A DNA stretch of 64,000 bases, from the NCBI RefSeq assembly GCF_024703995.1, contig NZ_JAMXQV010000013.1, positions 62,001 through 126,000 of the forward strand, written 5' to 3'. Below the pieces are notes generated by a model that ran no database searches, was not told where the DNA came from, and worked only from the letters and a program-made list of their open reading frames with translations. Numbering within the stretch: position 1 is the stretch's first letter; every line of letters starts with the position of its first letter. The translations under genes were made by a program, and so were the position numbers. Positions 34,190-44,630 of the stretch are shown in pieces. This stretch comes from Amycolatopsis iheyensis. GTDB taxonomy: Bacteria > Actinomycetota > Actinomycetes > Mycobacteriales > Pseudonocardiaceae.

Positions 34190-34444
34190 TCATTTCCACC
34201 GGAAGTGCACGAAGACCCGGCCGAAGTTGTCCTTGTCCTTCTCGACCCGGTGGTAGAGCGCCTTGACGTCCTTGCGCTCGAGGAACCGCAGGACGTGCTT
34301 CTTCAGCTGACCGGAGCCCTTGCCGGGGATGATCTCGACGAGCGGCGCCTTCTTGGCGACCGCCTCGTCGATGATGGCCCGCAGCGCCCGGTCGATCTCC
34401 CCGCCGCGGTTGTAGATGTCGTGGAGGTCCAGCTTCAGCTTCAC
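34190..34444 (-). CDS. Stand-alone Smr-domain protein
   Basis: The 84-residue protein is a single Smr (small MutS-related) domain: LKLDLHDIYN at the start, IIPGKGSGQLKKHVLRFL in the middle as the nucleic-acid-binding GxGxG motif, and a basic C-terminus. Smr domains nick DNA or cut RNA; a role in mRNA or recombination control is possible. The GTG overlaps the stop of the upstream metallo-hydrolase gene (GTGA), so the two are translated together. Confidence 0.82.
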   Translation of the reverse strand: MKLKLDLHDIYNRGGEIDRALRAIIDEAVAKKAPLVEIIPGKGSGQLKKHVLRFLERKDVKALYHRVEKDKDNFGRVFVHFRWK

Positions 34445-35502
34445 AGCGCCTGCCACCACCCGTCGACCGCCGGCGGCTCCGCGACGTCCATGCGCTCGCC
34501 CGGCCGGGGGATCGCCAGCGCCAGGTCCGCCGCCTTCGCCTCCCGCCAGACGCGGTCCGCCGGCTCGCCCCAGGGGTGCATCGCCAGCTGGAACGTCGCC
34601 CAGTGGACCGGGACCAGCAGCTTCGCCCGGACGTCGAGGCCCGCCGCGACGCCTTCCTCCGGTGTCATGTGGATGTCCGGCCACTGCGGGGCGTACGCGC
34701 CGATCTGGATGAGGGCGGCGTCGAACGGCCCGAGCTCGGCGCCAATTTTCGCGAAACCGTCGAAATACCCCGTGTCGCCGCTGTAGAACACCCGGTGCGC
34801 CGGGCCCAGCATCGCCCACGACGTCCACAGCGTGCTGTCGTTCGAGATGCCGCGGCCGGAGAAGTGCTGGGCCGGTGTCGCGACGAAGCGGACGCCCGCC
34901 ACCGTCGCCTCTTCGTGCCAGTCGAGCTCGACGATCCGGTCGGCCGGCACGCGCCAGCGTTCCAGGTGCGCGCCGACGCCGAGCGGCACCAGGAATGGCG
35001 CCCGGGTCGAGGACACCAGCTCACGGATCGTGGCCAGGTCGAGGTGGTCGTAGTGGTCGTGGGAGATGACGACGGCGTCGATCCGGCCGAGGCCGCTCAG
35101 GGGCACCGGCGGCTCGTGCAGCCGCCGCGGGCCGGCGAACGCGGCGGGGGAGACCCGGTCGCTCCACACCGGGTCCAGCAGCACGCGGGCGCCGTCGAGC
35201 TCCACCAGCGTCGAGGCGTGGCCGTACCAGGTCAGGTGCAGGCCCTCGGCCGACTCGACCGGCGCCGACGTCACCAGCGGCACCGCGTGGGCGGGTTTGC
35301 GCAGCTCGCGGTGCTCGCCGAAGAACATCTCGCGGAAGATGGTCCGCATCGACGAAGCCGTCATCGGGACCCGGGGCGCGGTGTTGCGGAACACCTTCCC
35401 GTCGAACTGCGGCGACGAGCGGACCCGCTCGGCCCGCGCCCCGGCGGCCTTTGCGCCGAACGCCGCCGGGAAGTCCAGCAATGCCGCGATCGTCTTCCTC
35501 AT
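34441..35502 (-). CDS. Metallo-beta-lactamase-fold hydrolase, NAPE-PLD/UlaG-like
   Basis: The 353-residue protein has the zinc motif HDHYDHLD, preceded by LTWYGHASTLVELDG and followed by FSGRGISNDSTLWTSWAM, FYSGDTGYFDG and VPVHWATFQLAMHPW. These are marks of the N-acyl-phosphatidylethanolamine phospholipase D / UlaG type metallo-hydrolases. A lipid-like phosphodiester substrate is likely but unproven. It is co-translated with the Smr protein downstream and ends a short minus-strand pair. Confidence 0.85.
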   Translation of the reverse strand: MRKTIAALLDFPAAFGAKAAGARAERVRSSPQFDGKVFRNTAPRVPMTASSMRTIFREMFFGEHRELRKPAHAVPLVTSAPVESAEGLHLTWYGHASTLVELDGARVLLDPVWSDRVSPAAFAGPRRLHEPPVPLSGLGRIDAVVISHDHYDHLDLATIRELVSSTRAPFLVPLGVGAHLERWRVPADRIVELDWHEEATVAGVRFVATPAQHFSGRGISNDSTLWTSWAMLGPAHRVFYSGDTGYFDGFAKIGAELGPFDAALIQIGAYAPQWPDIHMTPEEGVAAGLDVRAKLLVPVHWATFQLAMHPWGEPADRVWREAKAADLALAIPRPGERMDVAEPPAVDGWWQAL

Positions 35503-35511
35503 GCCCCGAGT

Positions 35512-36528
35512 CTACGAACGGTTCCTGAGAGGCGCCCCAGCTTCATGCAGGTGGGTGAGCGCCTGCCGGTAGGACTCGACGAGGCTCGTCTGCCGGTAGG
35601 GGATGCCGAGCTCGGCGCAGTACGCCTGGACGATCGGCTGCGCCCGCCGCAGGTGCGGCGACGGCATGCTGGGGAACAGGTGGTGCTCGATCTGGTAGTT
35701 GAGGCCGCCGAGCGCGACGTCGGTGACGAGGCCGCCGCGGACGTTGCGCGAGGTCAGCACCTGCTTGCGGAGGAAGTCGAGCTCGGGGCGCCCGGTCAGC
35801 GTCGGCATGCCCTTGTGGTTGGGCGCGAAGATCGATCCCATGTAGACACCCCAGAGTCCTTGGTGGACGGCGAAGAACAGCAGCGCCATGCCGGGGGAGA
35901 GGACGGTGATCAGCGCGCTGAAGTAGAGCGCGTAGTGCACCGCGAGCAACGCGGCTTCGGTCCCGCGGCGCCGCAGCCCCGGCTTGCGGACGGCGCGGAT
36001 GCCGGACCAGTGCAGGTTGAGGCCTTCGAGCGTCAGCAGCGGGAAGAAGAGGAAGGCCTGGTAGCGGCCGATGAACCGCGGGACGCCGCGGCTGGCGCGG
36101 GCCTGGTCCTTCGACCAGACGAGGATGTCGGGATCGACGTCGGGATCGAGCTCCTCGTGGTTCGGGTTGGCGTGGTGGCGGGTGTGCTTGTCCATCCACC
36201 AGCCGTAGCTCATCCCGACACCGAGGTTGCCGGCGATCAGCCCGGCGGTTTCGGTGGGCCGGCGCCGCCGGAACACCTGCTTGTGCGCGAGATCGTGGGA
36301 GAGCAGCGCGATCTGCCCGAACATGACGGCCTGGAACGCGGCGATGGCCAGCTGCCACCACGAGTTCCCGAGGAAGGCGAAGGCCACCCACCCGGCGGCG
36401 AACAGCCCGCCGACAACGGAGATCCGGGCGGTGTAGTAACCGGGCCGGCGCACCATCAGGCCGGCGGCGGAGATGCGGTGGCTCAGCCGGGCGAAGTCAC
36501 TGCCGGTGCTGATTTCTGTGGAGGTCAC
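35512..36528 (-). CDS. Membrane fatty acid (acyl-CoA) desaturase
   Basis: The 338-residue protein shows the three histidine boxes of membrane di-iron desaturases: HDLAH, HTRHH and QIEHH (NYQIEHHLFPSMP). Four hydrophobic helices surround them. It probably inserts a double bond into an acyl chain in the membrane, like mycobacterial DesA3. I preferred GTG 36528 (MTSTEISTGSDFARL); a start ten codons upstream is possible. A 12-bp perfect palindrome GGTCGCGCGACC (36545-36556) sits 16 bp upstream and could be an operator. The redox partner is not adjacent. Confidence 0.88.
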   Translation of the reverse strand: MTSTEISTGSDFARLSHRISAAGLMVRRPGYYTARISVVGGLFAAGWVAFAFLGNSWWQLAIAAFQAVMFGQIALLSHDLAHKQVFRRRRPTETAGLIAGNLGVGMSYGWWMDKHTRHHANPNHEELDPDVDPDILVWSKDQARASRGVPRFIGRYQAFLFFPLLTLEGLNLHWSGIRAVRKPGLRRRGTEAALLAVHYALYFSALITVLSPGMALLFFAVHQGLWGVYMGSIFAPNHKGMPTLTGRPELDFLRKQVLTSRNVRGGLVTDVALGGLNYQIEHHLFPSMPSPHLRRAQPIVQAYCAELGIPYRQTSLVESYRQALTHLHEAGAPLRNRS

Positions 36529-36621
36529 GAGCCCGAGTCTTCGCGGTCGCGCGACCACCCGGAATCCTGCGCGCCTCCGGCACTTTCCGGGGGCCAGCCC
36601 TACCGCTCACCCTGGTATACA

Positions 36622-36706
36622 GCGCCCCAATGTGGCGTTCGGTGCGTCCAGCGCACCCAATGTGGCGTTCGGTGCGTTGGACGCAACCAACGCCACATTG
36701 GGGCGC
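36622..36706. repeat. Direct and inverted 22-bp repeats after the uvrA-like gene
   Basis: CCCAATGTGGCGTTCGGTGCGT occurs at 36626-36647 and again at 36656-36677 (30-bp period). An inverted, slightly changed copy lies at 36681-36702. GCGCCCCAATGTGGCGTT (36622-36639) pairs perfectly over 18 bases with 36689-36706, and the second copy pairs with the same arm with two mismatches and a 3-base loop. The block starts a few bases after the stop codon of the minus-strand ABC gene and may end its transcription. Confidence 0.88.
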
Positions 36707-36713
36707 TTGGGAC

Positions 36714-39092
<2,379 letters not shown>

Positions 39093-39108
39093 CGGTGTCT
39101 CCAGCGGT

Positions 39109-39354
39109 TCAGCGTGGTTCGGGGATGAGGTGTTCGGCGGGAACGCGGGCGCGGCGGTGGTAGTCCTGCGGGGAAAGCCCGTACGCCTGCATGAAACGGT
39201 CGACGAACCGGGGCGTCGGCAGGTTCACGGTCTGCGCCAGGGCGTCGAGGTCGAGGGGGCAGGCGTGGTTCCGGTCGATGTGGTCGCGGACGCGGCGCAA
39301 CAGCGTCAGCTCGCGGAAGTGCTCGTGGGCGGCGGCAGTCAGGCCGATGCACAT
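39109..39354 (-). pseudogene. Truncated AraC-family regulator (81 aa)
   Basis: The 81-residue product has only the first helix-turn-helix half of an AraC DNA-binding domain (LLRRVRDHIDRNHACPLDLDALAQ, then PRFVDRFMQAYGLSPQDYHRRAR). It aligns with the N-terminal half of the full AraC gene at 39786, which also has LLRRVRDRIDRE and a matching HTH. The second HTH is missing, and the frame ends in PAEHLIPEPR. It is probably a decayed duplicate, or a minimal HTH protein. It is 17 bp from the UvrA-like gene. Confidence 0.6.
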
Positions 39355-39364
39355 GGGGTGCCCC

Positions 39365-39775
39365 TCAGCGCAGCTCTTGGATGCGCAGCAGGTTGCCCGC
39401 CGGATCGCGGAAGGAGCAGTCGCGCACGCCGTAGGGCTGCTCGACCGGCTCCTGGACGACCTCGGCGTTGCCCGCCTCGAGCTTGGCGAAGAGCGCGTCG
39501 AGGTCCTTGGTCGCGAGGTTGATGCCGGCGTAGGTGCCCTTGGCCATCATCTCGTTGATCGATCGGCGCTCGTCGTCGGTGAGGCCGGGGGTGGCGGTCG
39601 CCGGCGCCAGCACGATCGCGGTGTCGGGCTGGTTCGGCGGGCCCACGGTGATCCAGGCCATGTCGCCGTACTTGACGTTCATCCGGACCTCGAAGCCGAG
39701 CAGGTCGCGGTAGAAGGCGAGCGACGCTTCCGGGTCGGTGTGCGGCAGGAAGCTCGAGTGAATGGTGACGTCCAT
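39365..39775 (-). CDS. VOC (glyoxalase/bleomycin resistance) family protein
   Basis: The 136-residue protein has the betaalphabetabetabeta VOC fold: MDVTIHSSFLPHTDPEASLAFY at the start, GINLATKDLDALFAKLEAG at the second module, and RDCSFRDPAGNLLRIQELR at the end. The likely metal residues are His in the first strand and Glu in the last. It could be a glyoxalase-like or antibiotic-binding protein; the substrate is unknown. Flanked by AraC-type genes and a UvrA-like gene on the same strand, it looks like part of a resistance or stress island. Confidence 0.8.
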   Translation of the reverse strand: MDVTIHSSFLPHTDPEASLAFYRDLLGFEVRMNVKYGDMAWITVGPPNQPDTAIVLAPATATPGLTDDERRSINEMMAKGTYAGINLATKDLDALFAKLEAGNAEVVQEPVEQPYGVRDCSFRDPAGNLLRIQELR

Positions 39776-39785
39776 GGTCGTGACC

Positions 39786-40229
39786 CTATGTGGTTGCCGA
39801 GGGCCGCGCTTCTTTATTCCTGATCGGTCTGGTGACCTGCTTGGCCACGCACGGCACCATCCCGGCGGTGGCTTGCGCCTGCTCCTCGCGGTAGACGCTC
39901 GGCGGCACGCCGACCAGCTCGGCGAACCGCGTGCTGAAGGTGCCGAGCGACGAGAACCCGACGGTGAAGCAGACCTCGGTGACACTCAGCTCGCCGGTGC
40001 GCAGCAGCGCCATGGCCCGCTCGATCCGCCGGGTCATCAGGTACGAATACGGTGACTCTCCGTAGGCTTTGCGGAACTGCCGGCTGAGGTGCCCGGCGGA
40101 CATGTTGACACCCCGGGCGAGCGCCTCGACGTCGAGCGGCTGCGCGTACTCCCGGTCGATCCGGTCGCGGACACGGCGCAGCAACGCGAGGTCCCGCAGG
40201 TACTGCGCTGTGGCGGCGGTGCTGGTCAC
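39786..40229 (-). CDS. AraC-family transcriptional regulator
   Basis: The 147-residue protein is essentially an AraC/XylS DNA-binding domain. The first HTH lies at about residues 33-55 (VEALARGVNMSAGHLSRQF). The second lies at about 82-105 (VTEVCFTVGFSSLGTFSTRF), followed by GVPPSVYREE. There is no separate ligand domain. I chose GTG 40229 (MTSTAATAQYL); the frame extends farther only through the mirror of the LysR region. It heads the VOC/truncated AraC/UvrA-like run and is the probable local regulator. Confidence 0.83.
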   Translation of the reverse strand: MTSTAATAQYLRDLALLRRVRDRIDREYAQPLDVEALARGVNMSAGHLSRQFRKAYGESPYSYLMTRRIERAMALLRTGELSVTEVCFTVGFSSLGTFSTRFAELVGVPPSVYREEQAQATAGMVPCVAKQVTRPIRNKEARPSATT

Positions 40230-40275
40230 GCCGTCGATCGTGCCACATCCGGAGGCTCCGGCGGAGGCCTTCGTG

Positions 40276-40400
40276 TCGTCCCTCGGATCACGCGTGTCGG
40301 CGCCGGAATCACGCGTGTCGGCTGTTCCCGCACGGCGGCGGCGTGCTCGGGGCGGCACCGGGCGTGATTGGAGAGGCATCACTCGTGATGGGAGGGTCGA
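40276..40400. repeat. 21-bp repeat units in head-to-head arrangement
   Basis: Two direct 21-bp units end in ATCACGCGTG (40276-40296 and 40297-40317). Two inverted units lie at 40359-40379 and 40380-40400; a degenerate 41-bp centre separates them. The inverted pair starts right after the LysR stop on the minus strand. They belong to the same family as 8147-8293 and 50512-50866. Confidence 0.82.
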
Positions 40401-40405
40401 CACGG

Positions 40406-41290
40406 TCAGTGGAGAGCCGTGCGGATCGTGTCGCGGAGCCAGCGTTGGGCCGGGTCCGCGTCCAGGCGGGCGTGCCACGACAGGCGCACCGCCACCTCCG
40501 GCAGCTTCGCCGGCACCGGGAACCAGCGCAGGCCCAGCGCCGTGCCGTGTTCCTCGGCCAGGCGCTGGGGGACCAGGCCGACGTAGCCGCTCGACGCCAC
40601 CAGCAGCAGCGCCAGCGCCGACGTCGGCACGACCGCCGCGACGTGGCGGCGCAGGCCCGCCGCCGCCAGGGCTTCGTCCAGCGGGCCGCGGGCCCGGCCG
40701 CGGCGGGACGCCGAGACGTGCGGGTGGCGGCACAGCCCGGCCATCGTCGGGCGGCGGCCCAGCGGGCTGTCCGCGCGGACGACGCCGACCAGGCGCTCGC
40801 GGTACAGCTCCGCCGTGTGGATGTCCGGGGCGCTCGGCTCGCCGGCGCCGATGTCGAGGTCCACCGACCCGTCGCGGAGGGCCTCCGAACTTTCGGTCCC
40901 CTCCGAAACGAACCGCAGCGTGACGCCGGGTGCGGCCGCGGACGTCGCCTCGACCGCCGCCGTCGCCAGGGTCGCCGCGACGCCGTCGTTGATCCGGATC
41001 GTGAACGCGCGCTCGAGCCCGGCCAGCGAGAACTCGGCGTTGACCAGCGCCGCCGCCTCCTCCAGCAGCGACCGGACCCGGGGCGCGGTGCGGAGCGCGA
41101 ACGGCGTCGGCGCCATCCCGCGCCCGGCGCGCACGAGGATCGGGTCGCCCATCGCCCGCCGCAGCCGGCCCAGCGCCCGGCTCGTCGCCGGGATGGACAG
41201 GTGCAGGCGCTCGGCCGCCGCGGTCACGCTCCCGTCCCGCAGCAGCGCGTCGAACACGCGCAGGAGGTTGAGGTCGAGCTGGTCGGACAT
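40406..41290 (-). CDS. LysR-family transcriptional regulator
   Basis: The 294-residue protein starts MSDQLDLNLLRVFDALL and has the LysR winged HTH (VTAAAERLHLSIPATSRALGRLRRAMGDPILVRAG). It then has a periplasmic-binding-like ligand domain (FTIRINDGVAATLATAA, LVGVVRADSPLG). It diverges from the MFS transporter gene with 75 bp between starts, the usual layout for a LysR controlling an efflux pump. The inducer is unknown. Its stop is followed on its own strand by inverted 21-bp repeat units. Confidence 0.88.
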   Translation of the reverse strand: MSDQLDLNLLRVFDALLRDGSVTAAAERLHLSIPATSRALGRLRRAMGDPILVRAGRGMAPTPFALRTAPRVRSLLEEAAALVNAEFSLAGLERAFTIRINDGVAATLATAAVEATSAAAPGVTLRFVSEGTESSEALRDGSVDLDIGAGEPSAPDIHTAELYRERLVGVVRADSPLGRRPTMAGLCRHPHVSASRRGRARGPLDEALAAAGLRRHVAAVVPTSALALLLVASSGYVGLVPQRLAEEHGTALGLRWFPVPAKLPEVAVRLSWHARLDADPAQRWLRDTIRTALH

Positions 41291-41365
41291 AGTTGCATCG
41301 TACGCAAACCACTCTTGCCGAAGTTGCGTGGTACGACACGCGTGCCGGTCCATACCGTCGGTCCC

Positions 41366-42808
41366 ATGCACCTCAAGCAACGAACCGGCGGCCTGCTGAC
41401 GCTGATGTGCGCGTGCGTCGTGCTCGTCGTCGGGATGGTCGCGGCGGTCAACCTCGCCGTCCCGATGCTCGCCGCGAGCGCGCTGCACCCGTCCGCGCCG
41501 GCGCTGGTCTGGCTCGTCGACACCTACGTGCTCGTGTTCGCCTGCCTGGTCATCCCCGGCGGGGCCGCGGGCGACCGCTTCGGCCGCAAGGGGGTCCTGC
41601 TCGGCGGGCTCGGGCTGTTCGCCGCCGGCGCGCTGGTGTCGGCGCTGGCGCCCGACGTCGGCACGCTGCTGGCCGGCCGGGCGCTCACCGGCGTCGGGGC
41701 GGCCGCCGTGCTGCCCAACTCCCTGGCCGTGCTGCTGCACGCCGTCCCGGCCGAGCGCAAACCCGCGACCATCGCCGCCTGGGCGTCGATGACCGGCATC
41801 GGCGGGGTCGCCGGCAACGTCGGCGGCGGGCTGGTCCTGACCGCCGGCTCGTGGCGCTGGCTGTTCGCCGCGGCCGTGCCGCTCGCGCTCGCCCTGGTCG
41901 CGCTGGTCGCGCGGACCGCGCCGGTGTCGTCCCGGCACGACCGGCGGCTCGACCCCGTGGCCGCGGTCCTGCTGGTCGGCGCGTCGGTCGCGCTGCTCGC
42001 CGGGATCATCCAGGCGCCGGAGGCCGGCTGGGGGAGCACGTTCGTCCTGACCGCGTTCGCCTGCGCCGTGGTCCTCTTCGTCGCCTGGACCCTCCGGGAG
42101 CTGAAGGCCGGCCATCCGCTGCTGGACCCGCGGCTGTTCCGGATCCCCGGCCTGCGCAGCGCCTGCCTGGGCATGACGGCCGTCTTCTTCGGCATGTTCG
42201 CGTTGTTCTACGTCAACGCGTCGTTCCTCCAGTACGCCAAGGGGTTCGGCGTCCTGGGCACCGGCCTCGGCATCGTCCCGCTGACCCTGCCGATCATCCT
42301 CGGCGGCCGCCACGTCGGCGTGCTGACCCGGCGGATCGGCCTCGACGCCACCGTGGCGCTCGCCTTCGCGTTCGTCGGCGGCGGCCTGCTCGGACTGTCC
42401 ACAAGCGACACCCAGACGTCGTACGCGGCCTACGCGGCGTGGCTCGTGGTCACCGGGATCGGTGTGACGCTGGCGCTGCCGACGCTCTCCGGCGTCATCG
42501 CGGGTTCGCTGCCGCCGGCCCAGGCGGGGGTCGGCACCGGGCTGCAGGCCACCACCCGGGAGTTCGGCAGCGCGCTCGGCGTCGCCGTGATCGGCACGGT
42601 CATGACCGCGAAGTTCGCCGACGCGCTCCCGCCGGACGCCGGTGGGGCGCACACGGTGGCCGAAGCGCTCGCGAGGACAACGGCCACGCACGACGTCGTC
42701 GCCGCGTTCGTCGAAGGCGCGGACGCGGGGCTGCGGGTGGTCGGCGTGGCCGTGCTGGTGCTCGGCGCGCTCGTGGTGGGGGAGTCGCGGTGGTCCCGGA
42801 CGAGATGA
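41366..42808 (+). CDS. MFS transporter, EmrB/QacA-type drug:proton antiporter
   Basis: The 480-residue protein has about 14 hydrophobic helices. The start is MHLKQRTGGLLTLMCACVVLVVG. Motif A-like GDRFGRKGVLLGGLGLF sits between helices 2 and 3, and motif C-like LTGVGAAAVLPNSLAVL follows. This is the DHA2 family of drug export pumps. The ATG at 41366 is supported by the divergent LysR gene. The stop is followed directly by a strong 14-bp hairpin. The substrate is unknown. Confidence 0.88.
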   Translation: MHLKQRTGGLLTLMCACVVLVVGMVAAVNLAVPMLAASALHPSAPALVWLVDTYVLVFACLVIPGGAAGDRFGRKGVLLGGLGLFAAGALVSALAPDVGTLLAGRALTGVGAAAVLPNSLAVLLHAVPAERKPATIAAWASMTGIGGVAGNVGGGLVLTAGSWRWLFAAAVPLALALVALVARTAPVSSRHDRRLDPVAAVLLVGASVALLAGIIQAPEAGWGSTFVLTAFACAVVLFVAWTLRELKAGHPLLDPRLFRIPGLRSACLGMTAVFFGMFALFYVNASFLQYAKGFGVLGTGLGIVPLTLPIILGGRHVGVLTRRIGLDATVALAFAFVGGGLLGLSTSDTQTSYAAYAAWLVVTGIGVTLALPTLSGVIAGSLPPAQAGVGTGLQATTREFGSALGVAVIGTVMTAKFADALPPDAGGAHTVAEALARTTATHDVVAAFVEGADAGLRVVGVAVLVLGALVVGESRWSRTR

Positions 42809-42809
42809 A

Positions 42810-42845
42810 GGCCGCCCCGGGGGTTCCCGTGCCCCCGGGGCGGCC
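42810..42845 (+). terminator. Strong hairpin after the MFS gene
   Basis: GGCCGCCCCGGGGG (42810-42823) and CCCCCGGGGCGGCC (42832-42845) are perfect 14-bp complements around an 8-base loop. It begins one base after the stop codon. It lies in the 385-bp region 42809-43193, which has no gene and holds four such hairpins. Confidence 0.8.
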
Positions 42846-42874
42846 CTCGCCGGTTGCAACCCCGATCCGTACTC

Positions 42875-42929
42875 CGCCGTGGCGGTCTTTCCGGCGGCAT
42901 ACCCATCCACCGGAAAGGCCGCCACGGCG
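42875..42929. terminator. Second hairpin, 20-bp stem
   Basis: CGCCGTGGCGGTCTTTCCGG (42875-42894) and CCGGAAAGGCCGCCACGGCG (42910-42929) pair over 20 bases with one mismatch and a 15-base loop. It lies between convergent genes. Confidence 0.7.
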
Positions 42930-42998
42930 TTACGCCGCGACAGTGCGGGCACCACCACGACGCTCGACCCCGGGCCCCCGCCCGGTGTGCCGGAAGAA

Positions 42999-43034
42999 GG
43001 CCTTCCCGGGGGTGTCGGGTCCCTCGGGAAGGCC
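42999..43034. repeat. Third inverted repeat
   Basis: GGCCTTCCCG (42999-43008) and CGGGAAGGCC (43025-43034) form a perfect 10-bp stem with a 16-base loop. Confidence 0.6.
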
Positions 43035-43104
43035 CTCTCCAGGCCCGCCGGACGCTCGCTTGGTGCGCACGCGAGGCGGGCAGGGGGACGCTGTTTCAAA
43101 GGGG

Positions 43105-43150
43105 GCCGGTCACCACACCGCCCAGCCGCGGAGGGGGTGTGGTGACCGGC
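43105..43150. terminator. Fourth hairpin, 15-bp perfect stem
   Basis: GCCGGTCACCACACC (43105-43119) and GGTGTGGTGACCGGC (43136-43150) pair perfectly with a 16-base loop. It lies 44 bp beyond the stop of the minus-strand reductase gene and is a fitting terminator for it. Confidence 0.75.
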
Positions 43151-43193
43151 GAAGGGACGGGGGCCGCCGCGCGCAGCCCCGCCCCGGCTTTCG

Positions 43194-44630
43194 TTACCTC
43201 CCCATCGGGATGGCCATGGTCGGCGGCGCCGCCCCACCGGGCTGCGCCGCGAACGCCGTCGTGGGCGGGGCCTGCGCGGGGAACGCCGTCGTCGGGATGT
43301 CGTTGGCGAACTCGCTCTCGAACTCCCGCTCGAAGGCCTGGTGGTCGAACCCGCTGTCGAACTCCGTCGGGACGTCGGCGGCCAGCGCGGCCAACGACGG
43401 CTCGACGACCGGGACCTCGGGGACCTCCGCGACGGGCGCGGGCTCCGGCTCGGGCACGTAGTCGGGCGCGGGCAGCCGGCGGTCGAGCTCGGCCATCCAG
43501 TCGAGCATCGCCCGCGGCTTGTCCCACGAAGAGATGCCGACGAGCTGGCCGTCGCGGATGAAGCCGGTGATGCCGTCCGCCAGCGTCACGGTGTCCTCGG
43601 CCAGCGAAGGCATCCCGCACATCTGCAGCCGCGTGTCGTACAGCGTCGACCAGGCGCGGGGGAGCGGGGTGAACGGCTTGGCGCCGGCCTGGCCCATCAG
43701 CAGGTTGTCCGCCGCGTGCCGGGCCGACTCGACGGCGTTGATCCAGTGCTCGACGCGGCGCGGGGTCTCGTCGAACCGCAGGTTCGGCCAGCGCGCGATG
43801 TCCCCGGCGATGACGACGTCGGAAGCGCCCTCGGCGAACAGCTTGGAGTCGCAGAGCACGCCGTCGCTGATGTCGAGGCCGGAGCCGCGCATCCAGTCGA
43901 CCGACGGGACGCTGCCGATGGCGAGCACGACGACGCTGGCGACCAGCAGCTGGTTGTTCGTCAGGTGCAGCCCGACGGTGTCCTTCGTGCTGATCCAGTG
44001 CCGCACTTCGCTCTTCATCGCCAGCTTCGCGCGGTGCTCGTGGTGCGCTTCGACGATGCCGCTGGAGACGCGGTCGCCGAAGCGGTGCAGCGGCGCCTTC
44101 GCGTGCCCGACCAGGGTGACGTCCCGGCCGATGTGCCGCATGCTCGCGGCGAACTCGTTGCCGATCAGGCCGGCGCCGATCACGACGGCAGGCTTCTTGC
44201 TGGCGTGCAGGCAGCGCCGCACCGCCATCGAGTCCTCGACCGTGCGCAGGATCCGCACGCGCGGGTCGTGCCGCGGCGACCCGGGCAGGTGCCGCGGGTA
44301 GACGCCGGTCGCGGCGATCAGGCCGTCGTACCAGAGGGACTCGCCGCCGGGCAGGTGCACGACCCGCTCGGTGGTGTCGAGGTGCGTGACCCGCGCGCCG
44401 AGGCGCCAGTGCACGTCGAGGTCCGGCAGGTAGTGCGAAAGGCCTACGTCGCTGGGCCGTTCGGTGCCCATCACCAGCGCCTTGGAGACCATCGGCCGGT
44501 GGTAGGGCCGCCGCGCCTCGTCGCCGATGAGGACGATCTCGCCGTCGAAGTTCTGCTCGCGCAGCCGTTCCGCGGCCCGCAGCCCGGCGACACCCGCGCC
44601 GACGATGACGATCCGGTCGCCGTCAGCCAT
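43194..44630 (-). CDS. FAD/NAD(P)-dependent ferredoxin reductase with disordered tail
   Basis: The 478-residue protein is a ferredoxin-reductase-type flavoprotein: IVIVGAGVAGLRAAERL (FAD), AVVIGAGLIGNEFAA (NAD) and VVIAGDIARWPN near the end of the FAD domain. It should take electrons from NAD(P)H to the adjacent 3Fe-4S-type ferredoxin, whose gene overlaps by 8 bp. The last ~100 residues are an acidic proline-rich extension with two TTAF motifs (DIPTTAFPAQ and PPTTAFAAQ), absent from typical reductases. It is the last gene of a five-gene minus-strand unit with a membrane cytochrome b. Confidence 0.88.
   Translation of the reverse strand: MADGDRIVIVGAGVAGLRAAERLREQNFDGEIVLIGDEARRPYHRPMVSKALVMGTERPSDVGLSHYLPDLDVHWRLGARVTHLDTTERVVHLPGGESLWYDGLIAATGVYPRHLPGSPRHDPRVRILRTVEDSMAVRRCLHASKKPAVVIGAGLIGNEFAASMRHIGRDVTLVGHAKAPLHRFGDRVSSGIVEAHHEHRAKLAMKSEVRHWISTKDTVGLHLTNNQLLVASVVVLAIGSVPSVDWMRGSGLDISDGVLCDSKLFAEGASDVVIAGDIARWPNLRFDETPRRVEHWINAVESARHAADNLLMGQAGAKPFTPLPRAWSTLYDTRLQMCGMPSLAEDTVTLADGITGFIRDGQLVGISSWDKPRAMLDWMAELDRRLPAPDYVPEPEPAPVAEVPEVPVVEPSLAALAADVPTEFDSGFDHQAFEREFESEFANDIPTTAFPAQAPPTTAFAAQPGGAAPPTMAIPMGR

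Noticed and set aside
41293..43461. 722-codon plus-strand frame over the MFS gene and hairpins
   Set aside because: It is out of frame with the MFS gene and continues through hairpin DNA; no domain is visible.
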